Assembly: GCA_021797415.1 (NCBI GenBank) | Contig: JAJZZT010000411.1 | Span: 1-12,267, forward strand | Length of the DNA: 12,267 bases | Reading direction: 5' to 3' | From: Bacillota bacterium | GTDB taxonomy: Bacteria > Bacillota > Bacilli > Alicyclobacillales > SLC66 | Shown: piece by piece, positions 1 through 6,964 of the stretch | Layout of the letters: every line of letters begins with the position of its first letter | Position numbering within the stretch: the first letter of the stretch is position 1 | Made by a program: the position numbers and the translations under genes | Notes under the pieces: model-generated | What the model was told of the DNA's origin: nothing | The model's database searches: none | The model's input: only the letters and a program-made list of their open reading frames with translations

Positions 1-11
1 GCGATCTTCAT
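1..11 (-). CDS. start of an unidentified gene (first codons only)
   Basis: Read on the minus strand, the oxidoreductase stop codon TGA (10..8) is embedded in ATGA, and ATG at 11..9 opens a new frame reading Met-Lys-Ile before the window ends. A four-base stop/start overlap of this kind is the usual sign of translational coupling in an operon, and the same arrangement occurs elsewhere in this window (arsD/arsA, arsA/arsR). Only three codons are visible, so no product can be named. A sugar-catabolism gene would fit the neighbours, but that is inference. Confidence 0.4.
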
Positions 12-1078
12 AGCGGCAGTGTCACCTTCTCACCCGTCTGTGCAGATCGGTAGATGGCCAGGATGATTTCCAGCGGTTTGCGGCCTTCCTCCCCGTTCAC
101 CAGCGGCTCCCGGTTTTCGCGGACGGCCTCGATCATGTCGAGAAACTGCGCCCTGTGCGCATTCTGTGAAATGGCGGCCGGATCGACGGCCGCTCCAGTT
201 GTGGTCACGCCCCCGCCGGCGGCCAGATTCACAGCTCCACTGTGCCCGTAGTTGCCTCCGGCGGCCCCTCCTTCTTCGGGCCTGATGTACAGATGGGTCA
301 GCCGATCCCGCTCAATCACGGCCGTGCCGCGCGTCCCCATGCATTCCACCCGTGCGCTGAGCCCGGGATAGGCCGCCGTAGTGCCGACGATGGTGCCGAT
401 GCCGCCGTCCACGAACTCCACCACCGCCACCGCCGCGTCCTCCACTTCGATCCGTTCATGGCTCGCCGTGCGCGTATGCGCAAACACGCTCCGGACCGGG
501 CCCATCAGGTATTGCAAGAGGTCAATCGTATGAATGGACTGATTCATCAGGGCTCCTCCGCCGTCCAGGGCCCATGTGCCGCGCCAGTCGCCGCTGTCGT
601 AGTACGCCTGCGACCGATACCAGTTCACGGCCGCCTCGCCAAGGATCATGCGCCCCAGTTCACCCGCCTCCACGCGCCGTTTGGCCTCGATCGTGCCGGG
701 ATCAAAACGGTGTTGCGAAATCACGCACAGCTTGACGCCGTGCCGCCGGCACTCGGCGATCAATTCATCCGCTTTTTTCAGATTGACCTCGATCGGCTTT
801 TCCACAATCACGTGTTTTCCGGCGCGCGCAGCCGCAATCGCCACCTCGCCGTGCAACCCGCTCGGCGTGCCCACTGTGACGACATCCACGCCCGGCAGCG
901 CCAAAGCGTCCGGAAGTCGGCTGAAGCCCGGCACACCGTACTGTTCAGCCAACTTTTGCGCAAGTTCCGGTACGGCGTCCACCACGCCGATCAGCTTGGC
1001 GCCCTCAATCGCCGACACCTGTTCCGCGTGCGTCTTGCCGATGACGCCGCAACCGACGACAACAAATCCAATCTGCAT
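8..1078 (-). CDS. Gfo/Idh/MocA family NAD(P)-dependent oxidoreductase
   Basis: A 356-residue cytoplasmic dehydrogenase, normal length for the family. The N-terminal Rossmann fold carries the glycine-rich motif GCGVIG (about residues 9-14). EKP at 93-95 contains the conserved lysine, and the C-terminal domain has GGGALMNQSIHTID (173-186) with the usual catalytic His-x-x-Asp. Members oxidise sugars, inositols or sugar acids; the substrate cannot be read from sequence. I chose ATG at 1078 because it gives the usual start (MQIGFVVVGCG) and has GGGAGAG about 13 bases upstream; GTG codons at 1084 and 1093 are alternatives, and 1084 has better SD spacing. The gene lies 77 bp after the broken sugar permease, so it was probably part of a carbohydrate uptake and catabolism operon. 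It appears intact although the transporter gene is not. Confidence 0.93.
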   Translation of the reverse strand: MQIGFVVVGCGVIGKTHAEQVSAIEGAKLIGVVDAVPELAQKLAEQYGVPGFSRLPDALALPGVDVVTVGTPSGLHGEVAIAAARAGKHVIVEKPIEVNLKKADELIAECRRHGVKLCVISQHRFDPGTIEAKRRVEAGELGRMILGEAAVNWYRSQAYYDSGDWRGTWALDGGGALMNQSIHTIDLLQYLMGPVRSVFAHTRTASHERIEVEDAAVAVVEFVDGGIGTIVGTTAAYPGLSARVECMGTRGTAVIERDRLTHLYIRPEEGGAAGGNYGHSGAVNLAAGGGVTTTGAAVDPAAISQNAHRAQFLDMIEAVRENREPLVNGEEGRKPLEIILAIYRSAQTGEKVTLPL

Positions 1079-1363
1079 TGCCACACCCGCCACTCTCCCG
1101 TCAAAACGTGATCCACGGCCTCACAAGTCTCTGCGGCGGCTTGTCCCACCGCGACTTATCCCTTGAGCGCTCCTCCCGTCAGCCCTCCGATGATATAACG
1201 CTGCAACAGCAGAAAGATCACGACAATCGGCAGGCTGCTCGCGAGACTTGCCGCCATAAGCTGCCCCCAGTATACATCACCGCCCGTTTCGCCTGTCGAC
1301 ACGTACGCCTGCAAGCCGACGGCGAGCGTCCGCGTAGTCGGATTGGTCAATACGCTGGCGAAC

Positions 1364-1397
1364 AGGGCATCGCCCCAGGCAGGACATCTCCCCAGGC
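1364..1397. repeat. 17-bp imperfect tandem duplication inside the permease gene
   Basis: Plus-strand copies are AGGGCATCGCCCCAGGC (1364-1380) and AGGACATCTCCCCAGGC (1381-1397), 15 of 17 identical and directly adjacent. Seventeen is not a multiple of three, so the duplication shifts the permease reading frame. The 1364-1380 copy fits the normal family sequence (AWGDALFASV). Confidence 0.9.
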
Positions 1398-1913
1398 GAG
1401 CAGGAAGGAAAACACGAAGGTCACAACTATCCCGGGCACCGCCTGGGGCAAGACAATGTGACGCACCATCCGAAGGCGGTTGGCGCCGTCCACGAGCCCC
1501 GCCTCCTCAAGTTTCACCGGTATCGCCGACAGGTACGAGACGAGCAGCCCGGACGCAAACGGCAGGACGAACGCCAGGTACGTCAGGATCACCCTGAAGT
1601 ATGTTCCGATGAGCGTCACGCGCAGCGTCGTCTGCAGCACGACGATGGCGAACAGCGGCAGAAGCAGCATGACGCCAGGGATTGTCTGGAAGGCGGCGAG
1701 CGAGAGCAGGAAAAAGCGCCTGCCGCGAAAACGGAAACGCGCCGTGACGTAGGCCGCGCCCATAGCCACCAGCGATGCCAGGAACCCCGTGCTTGCGGAG
1801 ATCAACAGGCTGTTGCCGATGTCGCGGGCGAGATGGATCGCGCCCCACATCCGTACGTAGTAATCCAGGTCCACCCACGGCGCGTGCAGCCTGTCGGTCA
1901 GCGTATATCGGAC

Positions 1914-1933
1914 CGCCCAGTTTCAACTGGGCG
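1914..1933. repeat. perfect 9-bp inverted repeat in the permease pseudogene
   Basis: CGCCCAGTT, a two-base centre TC, then AACTGGGCG. The permease frame slips by one base exactly at the centre, which makes a hairpin-associated indel the likely cause. It is not followed by a T-run in either direction, so I do not call it a terminator. Confidence 0.7.
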
Positions 1934-2003
1934 CTGAAGAACTGCTGTTTCCCGCCGAGAAACGCCCAGTCCCGCGCCGACAGATCACGGAACCCGCGCT
2001 GAG

Positions 2004-2123
2004 CGCCATATTTGGCGTGTGGACAATGATGCCGCGGTGAAAGTCGACCAATCCCGCAACGCCGACGCCGATGGCCACGACCTGCGATGTCGTTGCGCTC
2101 ACATCTGACCTGACAGACTCCAT
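2004..2123 (-). pseudogene. fragment of a ROK-family protein (sugar kinase or NagC/XylR-like regulator)
   Basis: About 40 residues read MESVRSDVSATTSQV followed by VAIGVGVAGLVDFHRGIIVHTPNM. This matches the ROK pattern of a helix, then GxGVxGxVD, a short linker, and 'xxPN', found in the N-terminal part of the ROK domain. A full ROK protein is about 300-400 residues; nothing recognisable follows, because the frame runs into permease-like sequence at about 1998 and stops at 1923. Upstream, a different frame (about 2215-2149) contains LNELPAHSPS before a stop, a possible frameshifted continuation of the same gene, but this is weak. ATG at 2123 has GGAGGGAGG only three bases upstream, so it may not be a real start. 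I infer a deletion remnant. ROK regulators often sit beside sugar ABC transporters, which suits the location. Confidence 0.45.
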
Positions 2124-2363
2124 GAACCTCCCTCCGCCTGGCGCTTCGCGCCTAGGAAGGGGAATGCGCGGGCAGTTCGTTCAAGCACATCTTCACCGCA
2201 CGATCAGGGATTGGCAATATATATAAAATTTGCAGGGATCAGTACGGATCGTGAAGGGAGCTTATCAGGAGTCAACGGGGGGACATTTACATCGATCCGT
2301 CATGCTACGATCTCCTCCAGTAGCGAGTCATAGTATCCGTTTGGACAAGGTCAGCTCATATTA
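2124..2363. other. intergenic stretch, mostly featureless
   Basis: No gene is supported here. It contains an AT-rich patch (about 2216-2231, tatatataaaattt), an 8-bp inverted repeat ACGGATCG (2244-2251) / CGATCCGT (2293-2300), and on the minus strand GGAGGAG followed eight bases later by an ATG opening a 12-codon frame (starting near 2302) that ends in TGA. The last may be the start of a lost gene or chance. With the neighbouring ROK remnant the stretch looks like decayed coding DNA. Confidence 0.4.
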
Positions 2364-2569
2364 GAGGTTGTTCAACAAGTGGACAGAACTCCCCGGCGCA
2401 TTGCCGCGTCATCGCCAGAAATGCTCCCTCACGTACCCGAAAACGTACGCTCGGTCCGCATTTATGGCTGCTTCCAAGGGGACATGGGATAAAGTCCACT
2501 GCACACTCGGTTTATCCCATGTCCCCTTGCAGTGCGTGAGTCTTACCTGCCCACTTTTTGAACAGGCTC
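2364..2569. mobile_element. MITE-like non-coding element (~206 bp) with imperfect terminal inverted repeats
   Basis: The left end (2364-2386) begins GAGGTTGTTCAACAAG and continues TGGACAG. The reverse complement of the right end (2547-2569) begins GAGCCTGTTCAAAAAG and continues TGGGCAG. They match at 19 of 23 positions. The inside carries no plausible transposase but does carry a 19-bp perfect palindrome. A direct repeat TTAGAGGTTG occurs at 2361-2370 and 2572-2581, near both ends but not cleanly abutting them, so the exact target duplication is uncertain. The right end supplies the final codons and stop of the adjacent desulfurase. I infer a short element mobilised in trans by a transposase elsewhere; I cannot assign the parent IS family. 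Confidence 0.6.
2475..2529. repeat. long perfect hairpin inside the MITE-like element
   Basis: The arms 2475-2493 (ending GGGGACATGGGATAAA) and 2511-2529 are perfect reverse complements over 19 bp, with a 17-base loop. Part of the loop, CACTGCA (2498-2504), is complementary to TGCAGTG (2528-2534) just outside the stem, so a competing fold exists. There is no T-tract after the stem on either strand, so this is not a standard terminator, although it could stall or protect the 3' end of the desulfurase transcript. Confidence 0.85.
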
Positions 2570-3694
2570 CTTTAGAGGTTGAACACGCTCTTTTAACCAT
2601 TGTACAACACAATCCAGTTCCGCTTTGCTCGTGTACCTGCCAAGACTGAACCGGACAGCTCCCATGCCGGCTGTCTCATCCACCTGCATCGCTTTCAACA
2701 CAGGCGAAAGCTGAATCGTGCCGGAATGGCACGCGGAGCCTGTGGAAGCCGCCACCTCTGGCAGACGGTCCAGGATGTACTGCCCGACCCTTCCCACAAA
2801 ACTGACATTCAATGTGTTGGGCAGACGTTCCTGGGGATGGCCGTTCAACACCACACCGTCCCCAAAAGCACGTTGCAAATCATGCCAAAAATCGTCGCGC
2901 AAGCGCCTGACCGCCGGATCACCCGCATGAAGCGCCGCCAATTCAGAGGCTTTCCCGAGAGCGACGGCCTGGATGACATTTTCCGTTCCGGCGCGCCGGC
3001 CGCCCTCATGCCCGGCACCGTGAACAAAGGGTACAATCGGCGTTCCACGGCGGATATAGAGTGCGCCGATCCCTTTCGGGGCGTACAATTTGTGCCCTGC
3101 GACAGACAGCAGATCCACGCCCAGTTCATCGACCGCCACAGGTATCTTGCCCACCGACTGCGCCGCGTCCGTATGGAACAAAACACCGCGCTTCCTCGCC
3201 ATCCGGGAGATTTCCGCAAGTGGTTGAATCGTGCCGACTTCGTTGTTCGCGTGCATGACCGAAATCAGGATGGTCCGATCCGTGATCGCGTTCTCAATGT
3301 CTTTGGCCTCCACCCGGCCGTGGCGATCGACCTTCACATACGTGATCTCCGCCCCGAGTCCCTCCAGGAAGCGGCACGGATTCTCAATGGCAGGGTGTTC
3401 AATCTGCGTGGTGATGATGTGATTGCCTTTGTGCCGCAGTGCAAAGAAAACCCCTTTCAAAGCATGATTGTTGGCTTCCGTGCCGCCGCTGGTGAAAATG
3501 ATCTCGTCGCTTTTGCAGCGCAATAAGGCCGCGATTTGCCTCCTTGCCGCTTCGACCGCCTGTCTGGCAGGTTCCCCCGCCCAGTGCCCACTGGACGGAT
3601 TCCCGTAATCCTGCGTCAAGAAAGGGATCATGGCAGCAGCCACCTCAGGAGCGATCGGCGTACTGGCATTATAATCAAGATAGATCCGTTGCAC
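2543..3694 (-). CDS. group I cysteine desulfurase / selenocysteine-lyase-like PLP enzyme (NifS family)
   Basis: A 383-residue PLP enzyme that should remove sulfur (or selenium) from cysteine (or selenocysteine), forming a persulfide on its catalytic cysteine. Visible motifs: TSGGTEANN (about 69-76), QIEHPAIENP with the PLP-stacking His (~100), HTDAAQSVG with the PLP Asp (~176), SVAGHKLYAPKG with the Schiff-base Lys (~202), RAGTEN, and STGSACHSG with the catalytic Cys (~322). The STGSACHSG loop and the following SPVL...RFSLGRYTSKAELD resemble selenocysteine lyase as much as IscS. GTG at 3694 is preferred: GGAGG (3708-3704) lies nine bases upstream and the product begins at the usual RIYLDYNAST. 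ATG at 3703 abuts the SD and ATG at 3718 lacks one. The C-terminus (KEPVQKVGR) and stop are encoded by the MITE-like element. It follows arsC after about 200 bp and may have its own promoter. Confidence 0.93.
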   Translation of the reverse strand: MQRIYLDYNASTPIAPEVAAAMIPFLTQDYGNPSSGHWAGEPARQAVEAARRQIAALLRCKSDEIIFTSGGTEANNHALKGVFFALRHKGNHIITTQIEHPAIENPCRFLEGLGAEITYVKVDRHGRVEAKDIENAITDRTILISVMHANNEVGTIQPLAEISRMARKRGVLFHTDAAQSVGKIPVAVDELGVDLLSVAGHKLYAPKGIGALYIRRGTPIVPFVHGAGHEGGRRAGTENVIQAVALGKASELAALHAGDPAVRRLRDDFWHDLQRAFGDGVVLNGHPQERLPNTLNVSFVGRVGQYILDRLPEVAASTGSACHSGTIQLSPVLKAMQVDETAGMGAVRFSLGRYTSKAELDCVVQWLKERVQPLKEPVQKVGR

Positions 3695-3752
3695 AGAATC
3701 CATCCTCCACTCCGGCATCGTATTTTTAATTTCCAGCTATTTTCACCGTTGC

Positions 3753-3765
3753 TGAGAATCTCTCA
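3753..3765. repeat. small inverted repeat upstream of the desulfurase
   Basis: TGAGA-ATC-TCTCA, a perfect 5-bp dyad about 60 bases before the desulfurase start. It is a possible operator; no clear -35/-10 pair could be assigned around it. Confidence 0.25.
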
Positions 3766-3821
3766 CGAAATCCACCTCGGCCGAATCGCGCCACAAGAGC
3801 AATAGAATTTGATCCGCTCAA

Positions 3822-3885
3822 TCAACCGAAAGGTTGACGCGCATCCTGCGACGCGCGCTGTGCCCTCCGCCCCGCCCACAGGGCG
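3822..3885 (-). terminator. weak hairpins after arsC, possible transcript end
   Basis: Just downstream of the arsC stop the transcript can form CGCCC-TGT-GGGCG (3885-3873) and, further on, TCAACC-TTTC-GGTTGA (3837-3822). Neither is followed by a run of U, so a textbook intrinsic terminator is not present. They could mark the 3' end of the ars operon or be incidental. Confidence 0.3.
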
Positions 3886-3891
3886 TTTGAC

Positions 3892-4329
3892 TCACGCCAT
3901 CTCTTCCCGCACGAAGCGTTCCAGGCGCTCGCGGATGGCGTCGCGCACTTCGCGGAACTTGTCCATGATCTCTTCCTCGCTTCCCGTCGCCCGCGCCGGG
4001 TCCTCAAAACCCCAGTGCAGCCGCCTCACGGACGGCGGCGTCATCGGGCAGCGGTCATATGCATCCCCGCACAGCGTGATCGCAAAGTCGGCGCGCAGCA
4101 AGCTGTCGTCGTCTATCAGGGACGATTCGTGACGCGAGATGTCGACGCCGACTTCGGCCATCGACCGGACGGCGCGGGGATTCAGACCATGCGCCTCGAT
4201 GCCGGCGCTCGCCACGTCGATGCGATCGCCGAAGAGGCTCCGCCCCCATCCTTCCGCCATCTGGCTCCGGCAAGAGTTCCCTGTGCAGATGAAGTAAATG
4301 AACGGCTTCTTTGTCCCGTTCGTTGTCAT
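3892..4329 (-). CDS. arsC: thioredoxin-coupled arsenate reductase ArsC
   Basis: A 145-residue cytoplasmic enzyme of the low-molecular-weight phosphatase fold that reduces arsenate to arsenite. The P-loop CTGNSCRS starts at Cys15 and contains Cys20; Cys87 and Cys94 ([14 protein letters not shown]) form the redox relay corresponding to Cys82/Cys89 of the Bacillus/Staphylococcus enzymes. The relay disulfide is recycled by thioredoxin, so this is not the glutaredoxin type of E. coli. Two ATGs compete: 4335 and 4329. I chose 4329 because AGGGAG lies about eight bases upstream, whereas it is only two bases from 4335. It follows arsB by 66 bp as the last ars gene, and supplies arsenite to the ArsAB pump. 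Confidence 0.95.
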   Translation of the reverse strand: MTTNGTKKPFIYFICTGNSCRSQMAEGWGRSLFGDRIDVASAGIEAHGLNPRAVRSMAEVGVDISRHESSLIDDDSLLRADFAITLCGDAYDRCPMTPPSVRRLHWGFEDPARATGSEEEIMDKFREVRDAIRERLERFVREEMA

Positions 4330-4395
4330 GTGCATCGCTCCCTATTCTTCGTGTCGCACGGCCGCCGGTTTCCAAATCCGCAGTCGTCCGTCAGA

Positions 4396-5688
4396 TCAGC
4401 CAATCAGCGCTGTCCACAGGTAGAGGCCCGACAGCGTGATAAACAGCGTGGGAATCGTCAGGACAACGCCGGTCTTGAAATACCGGCCCCACGTGATGGT
4501 GATGCCCCTCTTTTTCAGCACGTGCAGCCACAACAGCGTGGCCAGCGAGCCAATCGGCGTGATCTTGGGCCCCAGGTCGCACCCGATCACGTTCGCGTAC
4601 ACCAGTGCCTGGTGCATGACGCCCGTGACGTGGATCGAGTGAATGGCGAGCGCGTCAAACATCACCGTCGGCATGTTGTTCATGACGCTGGACAGCACCG
4701 CCGCAATAAACCCGGTCGTCAGCGTGCCGCCATACAGTCCGCCGTGCGCGGCGCGCTCGATCACGTGCCCGAGGACGTTCGTGAACCCTGCGTTGCGCAG
4801 CCCGAAGACGACCACGTACATCCCGATGGAGAACACGACGATCGCCCATGGCGCCTCGCGGATCACCTTCCACGGATGAACCACCTTCGTGCGGTTCCCG
4901 CCGACCAGAAAGACAATCGCCACCAGCCCCGCAACAATCGACACCGGAATGTGCAGGATTTCCGTCAGGATATACCCCACGAGCAAAACACCCAAAATGA
5001 CCCAGGACGCCTTGAACATCCCATGATGAGCGATGGCCTCGGCCGGTTCGGGCAGGTCCGCGGGATTGTACGTTTTGGGAATGTCCTTGCCAAAAAACAG
5101 GTACAGCACCACAACGCTCGCAACCAACGAAAATAGATCCGGAACAATCATGTGCAGCGCATAGCTGATAAATCCGATGTGAAAGTAGTCCGCCGACACG
5201 ATATTGACCAGGTTGCTGACGATCAACGGCAGGGACGTGGTGTCCGCAATAAAACCGCTCGCCATGATGAACGGCAGCATCTTTTTCATGTCAAACTTCA
5301 GCAGTTTGACTTTCTCCAGCACGATCGGCGTCAGAATCAGCGCCGCCCCGTCATTTGCGAAAAAAGCGGCCACCAGCGCGCCGAGGAGTGTAACGTAGAG
5401 AAACACCCTCCGCCCATCACCTTTGGCGGCGTGCGCCATCTTCAGCGCGGCCCATTCGAAGAATCCGATCTTGTCGAGGATCGAGGCGATGATGATGAGC
5501 GCCACAAAGGTGAGTGTCGCATCCCAGACAATGCCTGTCACCTCGGCGACGTTGCGCAGCGAAACGACCCGGAACAAGAGCGCCAGCACTGCGCCGCCAA
5601 ACGCGCTCCAGCCGATCGACAAGCCCTTGGGCTGCCAGATGACAAGAATCAAAGTAAGTAAAAAAATGCCTACGGCAAGCCCGGCCAT
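4396..5688 (-). CDS. arsB: arsenite/antimonite efflux membrane protein ArsB
   Basis: A 430-residue integral membrane protein, the same length as E. coli ArsB (429). Hallmark segments are [15 protein letters not shown] at the N-terminus, [53 protein letters not shown] and [18 protein letters not shown]. It exports As(III)/Sb(III), using the proton motive force alone or ATP when bound to ArsA. ATG at 5688 is chosen because AAAGGAG lies seven bases upstream and the start aligns with the family; it overlaps the end of arsR by 19 bases, implying translational coupling. It is the ArsB rather than the Acr3 type, which suits the ArsA/ArsD partners in this operon. Confidence 0.97.
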   Translation of the reverse strand: MAGLAVGIFLLTLILVIWQPKGLSIGWSAFGGAVLALLFRVVSLRNVAEVTGIVWDATLTFVALIIIASILDKIGFFEWAALKMAHAAKGDGRRVFLYVTLLGALVAAFFANDGAALILTPIVLEKVKLLKFDMKKMLPFIMASGFIADTTSLPLIVSNLVNIVSADYFHIGFISYALHMIVPDLFSLVASVVVLYLFFGKDIPKTYNPADLPEPAEAIAHHGMFKASWVILGVLLVGYILTEILHIPVSIVAGLVAIVFLVGGNRTKVVHPWKVIREAPWAIVVFSIGMYVVVFGLRNAGFTNVLGHVIERAAHGGLYGGTLTTGFIAAVLSSVMNNMPTVMFDALAIHSIHVTGVMHQALVYANVIGCDLGPKITPIGSLATLLWLHVLKKRGITITWGRYFKTGVVLTIPTLFITLSGLYLWTALIG

Positions 5689-6038
5689 CCGTCTGCTCCT
5701 TTCATCTGCGCGTGACACTGCACGCGCAGGCCCTGCCCCTGCAGCCTTGCGATCTCCTCCGACACGTCAGGCAAAGCGCGCACAATCTCTTCAATCAGCG
5801 GGAAAGCCGAGCCGTCAAGCGCATAGAACACCCACTGCGCCGTTTTGCGTTCCTTGACCAGCCCCGCTTGCCGCAGTTTGCGCAGATGCTGCGAAATGCT
5901 CGGCTGCGTCAGGTCGAATACTGCCACGAGTTCGCAGACGCAGAGTTCCTCCGCGGCAAGCAATGCGACAATATGCAGGCGCGTCTTGTCCGCCAGCGCC
6001 TTGAAGATTTCCGCCCGGTCCGCAAACGGATCGCTCAT
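5670..6038 (-). CDS. arsR: ArsR/SmtB family arsenite-responsive repressor
   Basis: A 122-residue winged-helix repressor. The recognition helix region reads [27 protein letters not shown] (about 35-61). ELCVCEL holds the Cys33-Val-Cys35 metalloid site typical of plasmid R773-type ArsR proteins; an extra Cys108 near the C-terminus (RVQCHAQ) could be a third ligand. Binding of As(III)/Sb(III) releases it from DNA. Its ATG overlaps the arsA2 stop as ATGA. It lies fourth in the operon, so the presumed target is the operator before arsD at 8302-8321, making the system autoregulated. Confidence 0.95.
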   Translation of the reverse strand: MSDPFADRAEIFKALADKTRLHIVALLAAEELCVCELVAVFDLTQPSISQHLRKLRQAGLVKERKTAQWVFYALDGSAFPLIEEIVRALPDVSEEIARLQGQGLRVQCHAQMKGADGWPGLP

Positions 6039-6964
6039 CGCGGTTCGTTCACCTCCCGTCCCAACATTTGTGACGCAAACTGTTGCATGCGCGAACGCCC
6101 GATCACTTCCTCATCCTGCAACGCGGCGACGGCGATGACGAGTTCCGGATGGCGCCGTCGCAGCGCCTCGATGTAATCGCGCTGGACGAGAAGTCGCTTC
6201 CCGAACAGTCGGCTGCTCTGCGCCTCCGGGGGCAGCACCTGATTGACCATGATCGCCTGCGTGACAATATGCGTGCGGGAGAGATCGACCATGGCGCGCT
6301 CCATTTCCGCGATCGGCGTCGCCTCCGGCAGGGTCACAAAAATCAGGCCCGTCTCAACCGGGTCTTGCAGCGTTGCAATGGCCGCCTGCATGCGCCGCAA
6401 CTGGACTCCGTCGAGGGCTGCCGTTTCGGCGGTGAAGGCGTCTTTGCGTTCGAGGTCCGCCTCGTGGCCAAAGGACAACTGCAACAGGCGGATCGTATGT
6501 CCGGTCGGCGCGGTGTCAAACACGGTGACGGCAAAGTCCTCCTGCAACAGATAGTCCAGGAACTCCTGAAAGACCGCCACTTCTTCCGTACAGGGCGAGT
6601 TCAGCTCTTCACGGACGCGGGCGAGCGTTCCGGCCGCAGCAAACTGCCCGGCCACCGACGCCAGCACGCGCTCCTTGTAATCTGCGAACGCTGCCTTGGG
6701 ATCGATCCGCGCCAGCCACAAGTCCGAGTCCTCATAGCGAGCCGGAGTGGATGTGACCGAAACGCCGAACAACTGACCCGTATGCGCGGCCGGGTCCGTG
6801 GTCACCAGCAATGTCCTGAGTCCTTGTTCAGCCAGAAACAGCGCCGTCGTACAGGCGACGGTCGTCTTCCCCACGCCGCCCTTCCCGGCCAGAAAGATCC
6901 TGCGCCGGCGCCCGGATTTGGGCAACAGCAAGTCCTGGGGGAGTTTTTCATAGCGCAATGGCAT
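6035..6964 (-). CDS. arsA: ArsA ATPase, second copy (equivalent to the A2 half of fused ArsA)
   Basis: A 309-residue single-domain arsenite-stimulated ATPase. It has a ~25-residue N-terminal extension ending in GRRRR, then the deviant Walker A AGKGGVGKTT (27-35), the switch DPAAHTGQLFG (58-67), NSPCTEEVAVFQ with metalloid Cys125, and DTAPTGHTIRLL (150-161). The position occupied by Cys164 in the neighbouring copy is absent (ERKDAFTAETAALDG), so it has one conserved metal-site cysteine, like the A2 half of E. coli ArsA (Cys422). ATG at 6964 has GGGAGG about ten bases upstream and overlaps the end of arsA1 by 17 bases. Together with arsA1 it should form the two-domain catalytic subunit that energises ArsB. 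Confidence 0.93.
   Translation of the reverse strand: MPLRYEKLPQDLLLPKSGRRRRIFLAGKGGVGKTTVACTTALFLAEQGLRTLLVTTDPAAHTGQLFGVSVTSTPARYEDSDLWLARIDPKAAFADYKERVLASVAGQFAAAGTLARVREELNSPCTEEVAVFQEFLDYLLQEDFAVTVFDTAPTGHTIRLLQLSFGHEADLERKDAFTAETAALDGVQLRRMQAAIATLQDPVETGLIFVTLPEATPIAEMERAMVDLSRTHIVTQAIMVNQVLPPEAQSSRLFGKRLLVQRDYIEALRRRHPELVIAVAALQDEEVIGRSRMQQFASQMLGREVNEPR

Larger units (their letters stand above)
1156..1998 (-). pseudogene. broken carbohydrate ABC transporter permease (MalG/GanQ type)
   Basis: The pieces together resemble the inner-membrane permease of MalG/GanQ-type sugar importers. Segments read NSLLISASTGFLASLVAMG (transmembrane), then the EAA loop EEAGLVDGANRLRMVRHIVLP that contacts the ATPase, and the C-terminus LAVGLQAY...LLQRYIIGGLTGGALKG, which closes MalG-like proteins. 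The frame is interrupted twice. At 1364-1397 an imperfect 17-bp tandem duplication shifts the frame; removing one copy restores a continuous reading FLLAWGDALFASVLTNPTT. At about 1922-1924 one extra base at the centre of a palindrome separates RDLSARDWAFLGGKQQFFSA from NWAVRYTLTDRLHAPWVDLDY. The natural start and first membrane helix are missing, replaced by a ROK-like fragment. The longest intact stretch is 1347-1874, from a GTG. Sequencing error at either site is possible, but the 17-bp copies differ at two bases, which argues that the duplication is real. Confidence 0.8.

Noticed and set aside
242..1111. Long plus-strand open frame opposite the Gfo/Idh/MocA gene
   Set aside because: It is antisense to a clearly conserved gene; the Arg/His/Ala-rich translation matches no family and comes from high GC content.
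2475..2529. Rho-independent terminator
   Set aside because: The stem is strong, but the loop is long, there is no U-tract, and it sits symmetrically within inverted terminal repeats, which suits a MITE better.
2600..3526. Long plus-strand open frame opposite the desulfurase
   Set aside because: The minus strand carries every desulfurase motif; the plus frame has none and no convincing start.
4015..5136. Long plus-strand open frame opposite arsC and arsB
   Set aside because: It spans two well-supported genes on the other strand and has a low-complexity Arg/His/Gln composition.
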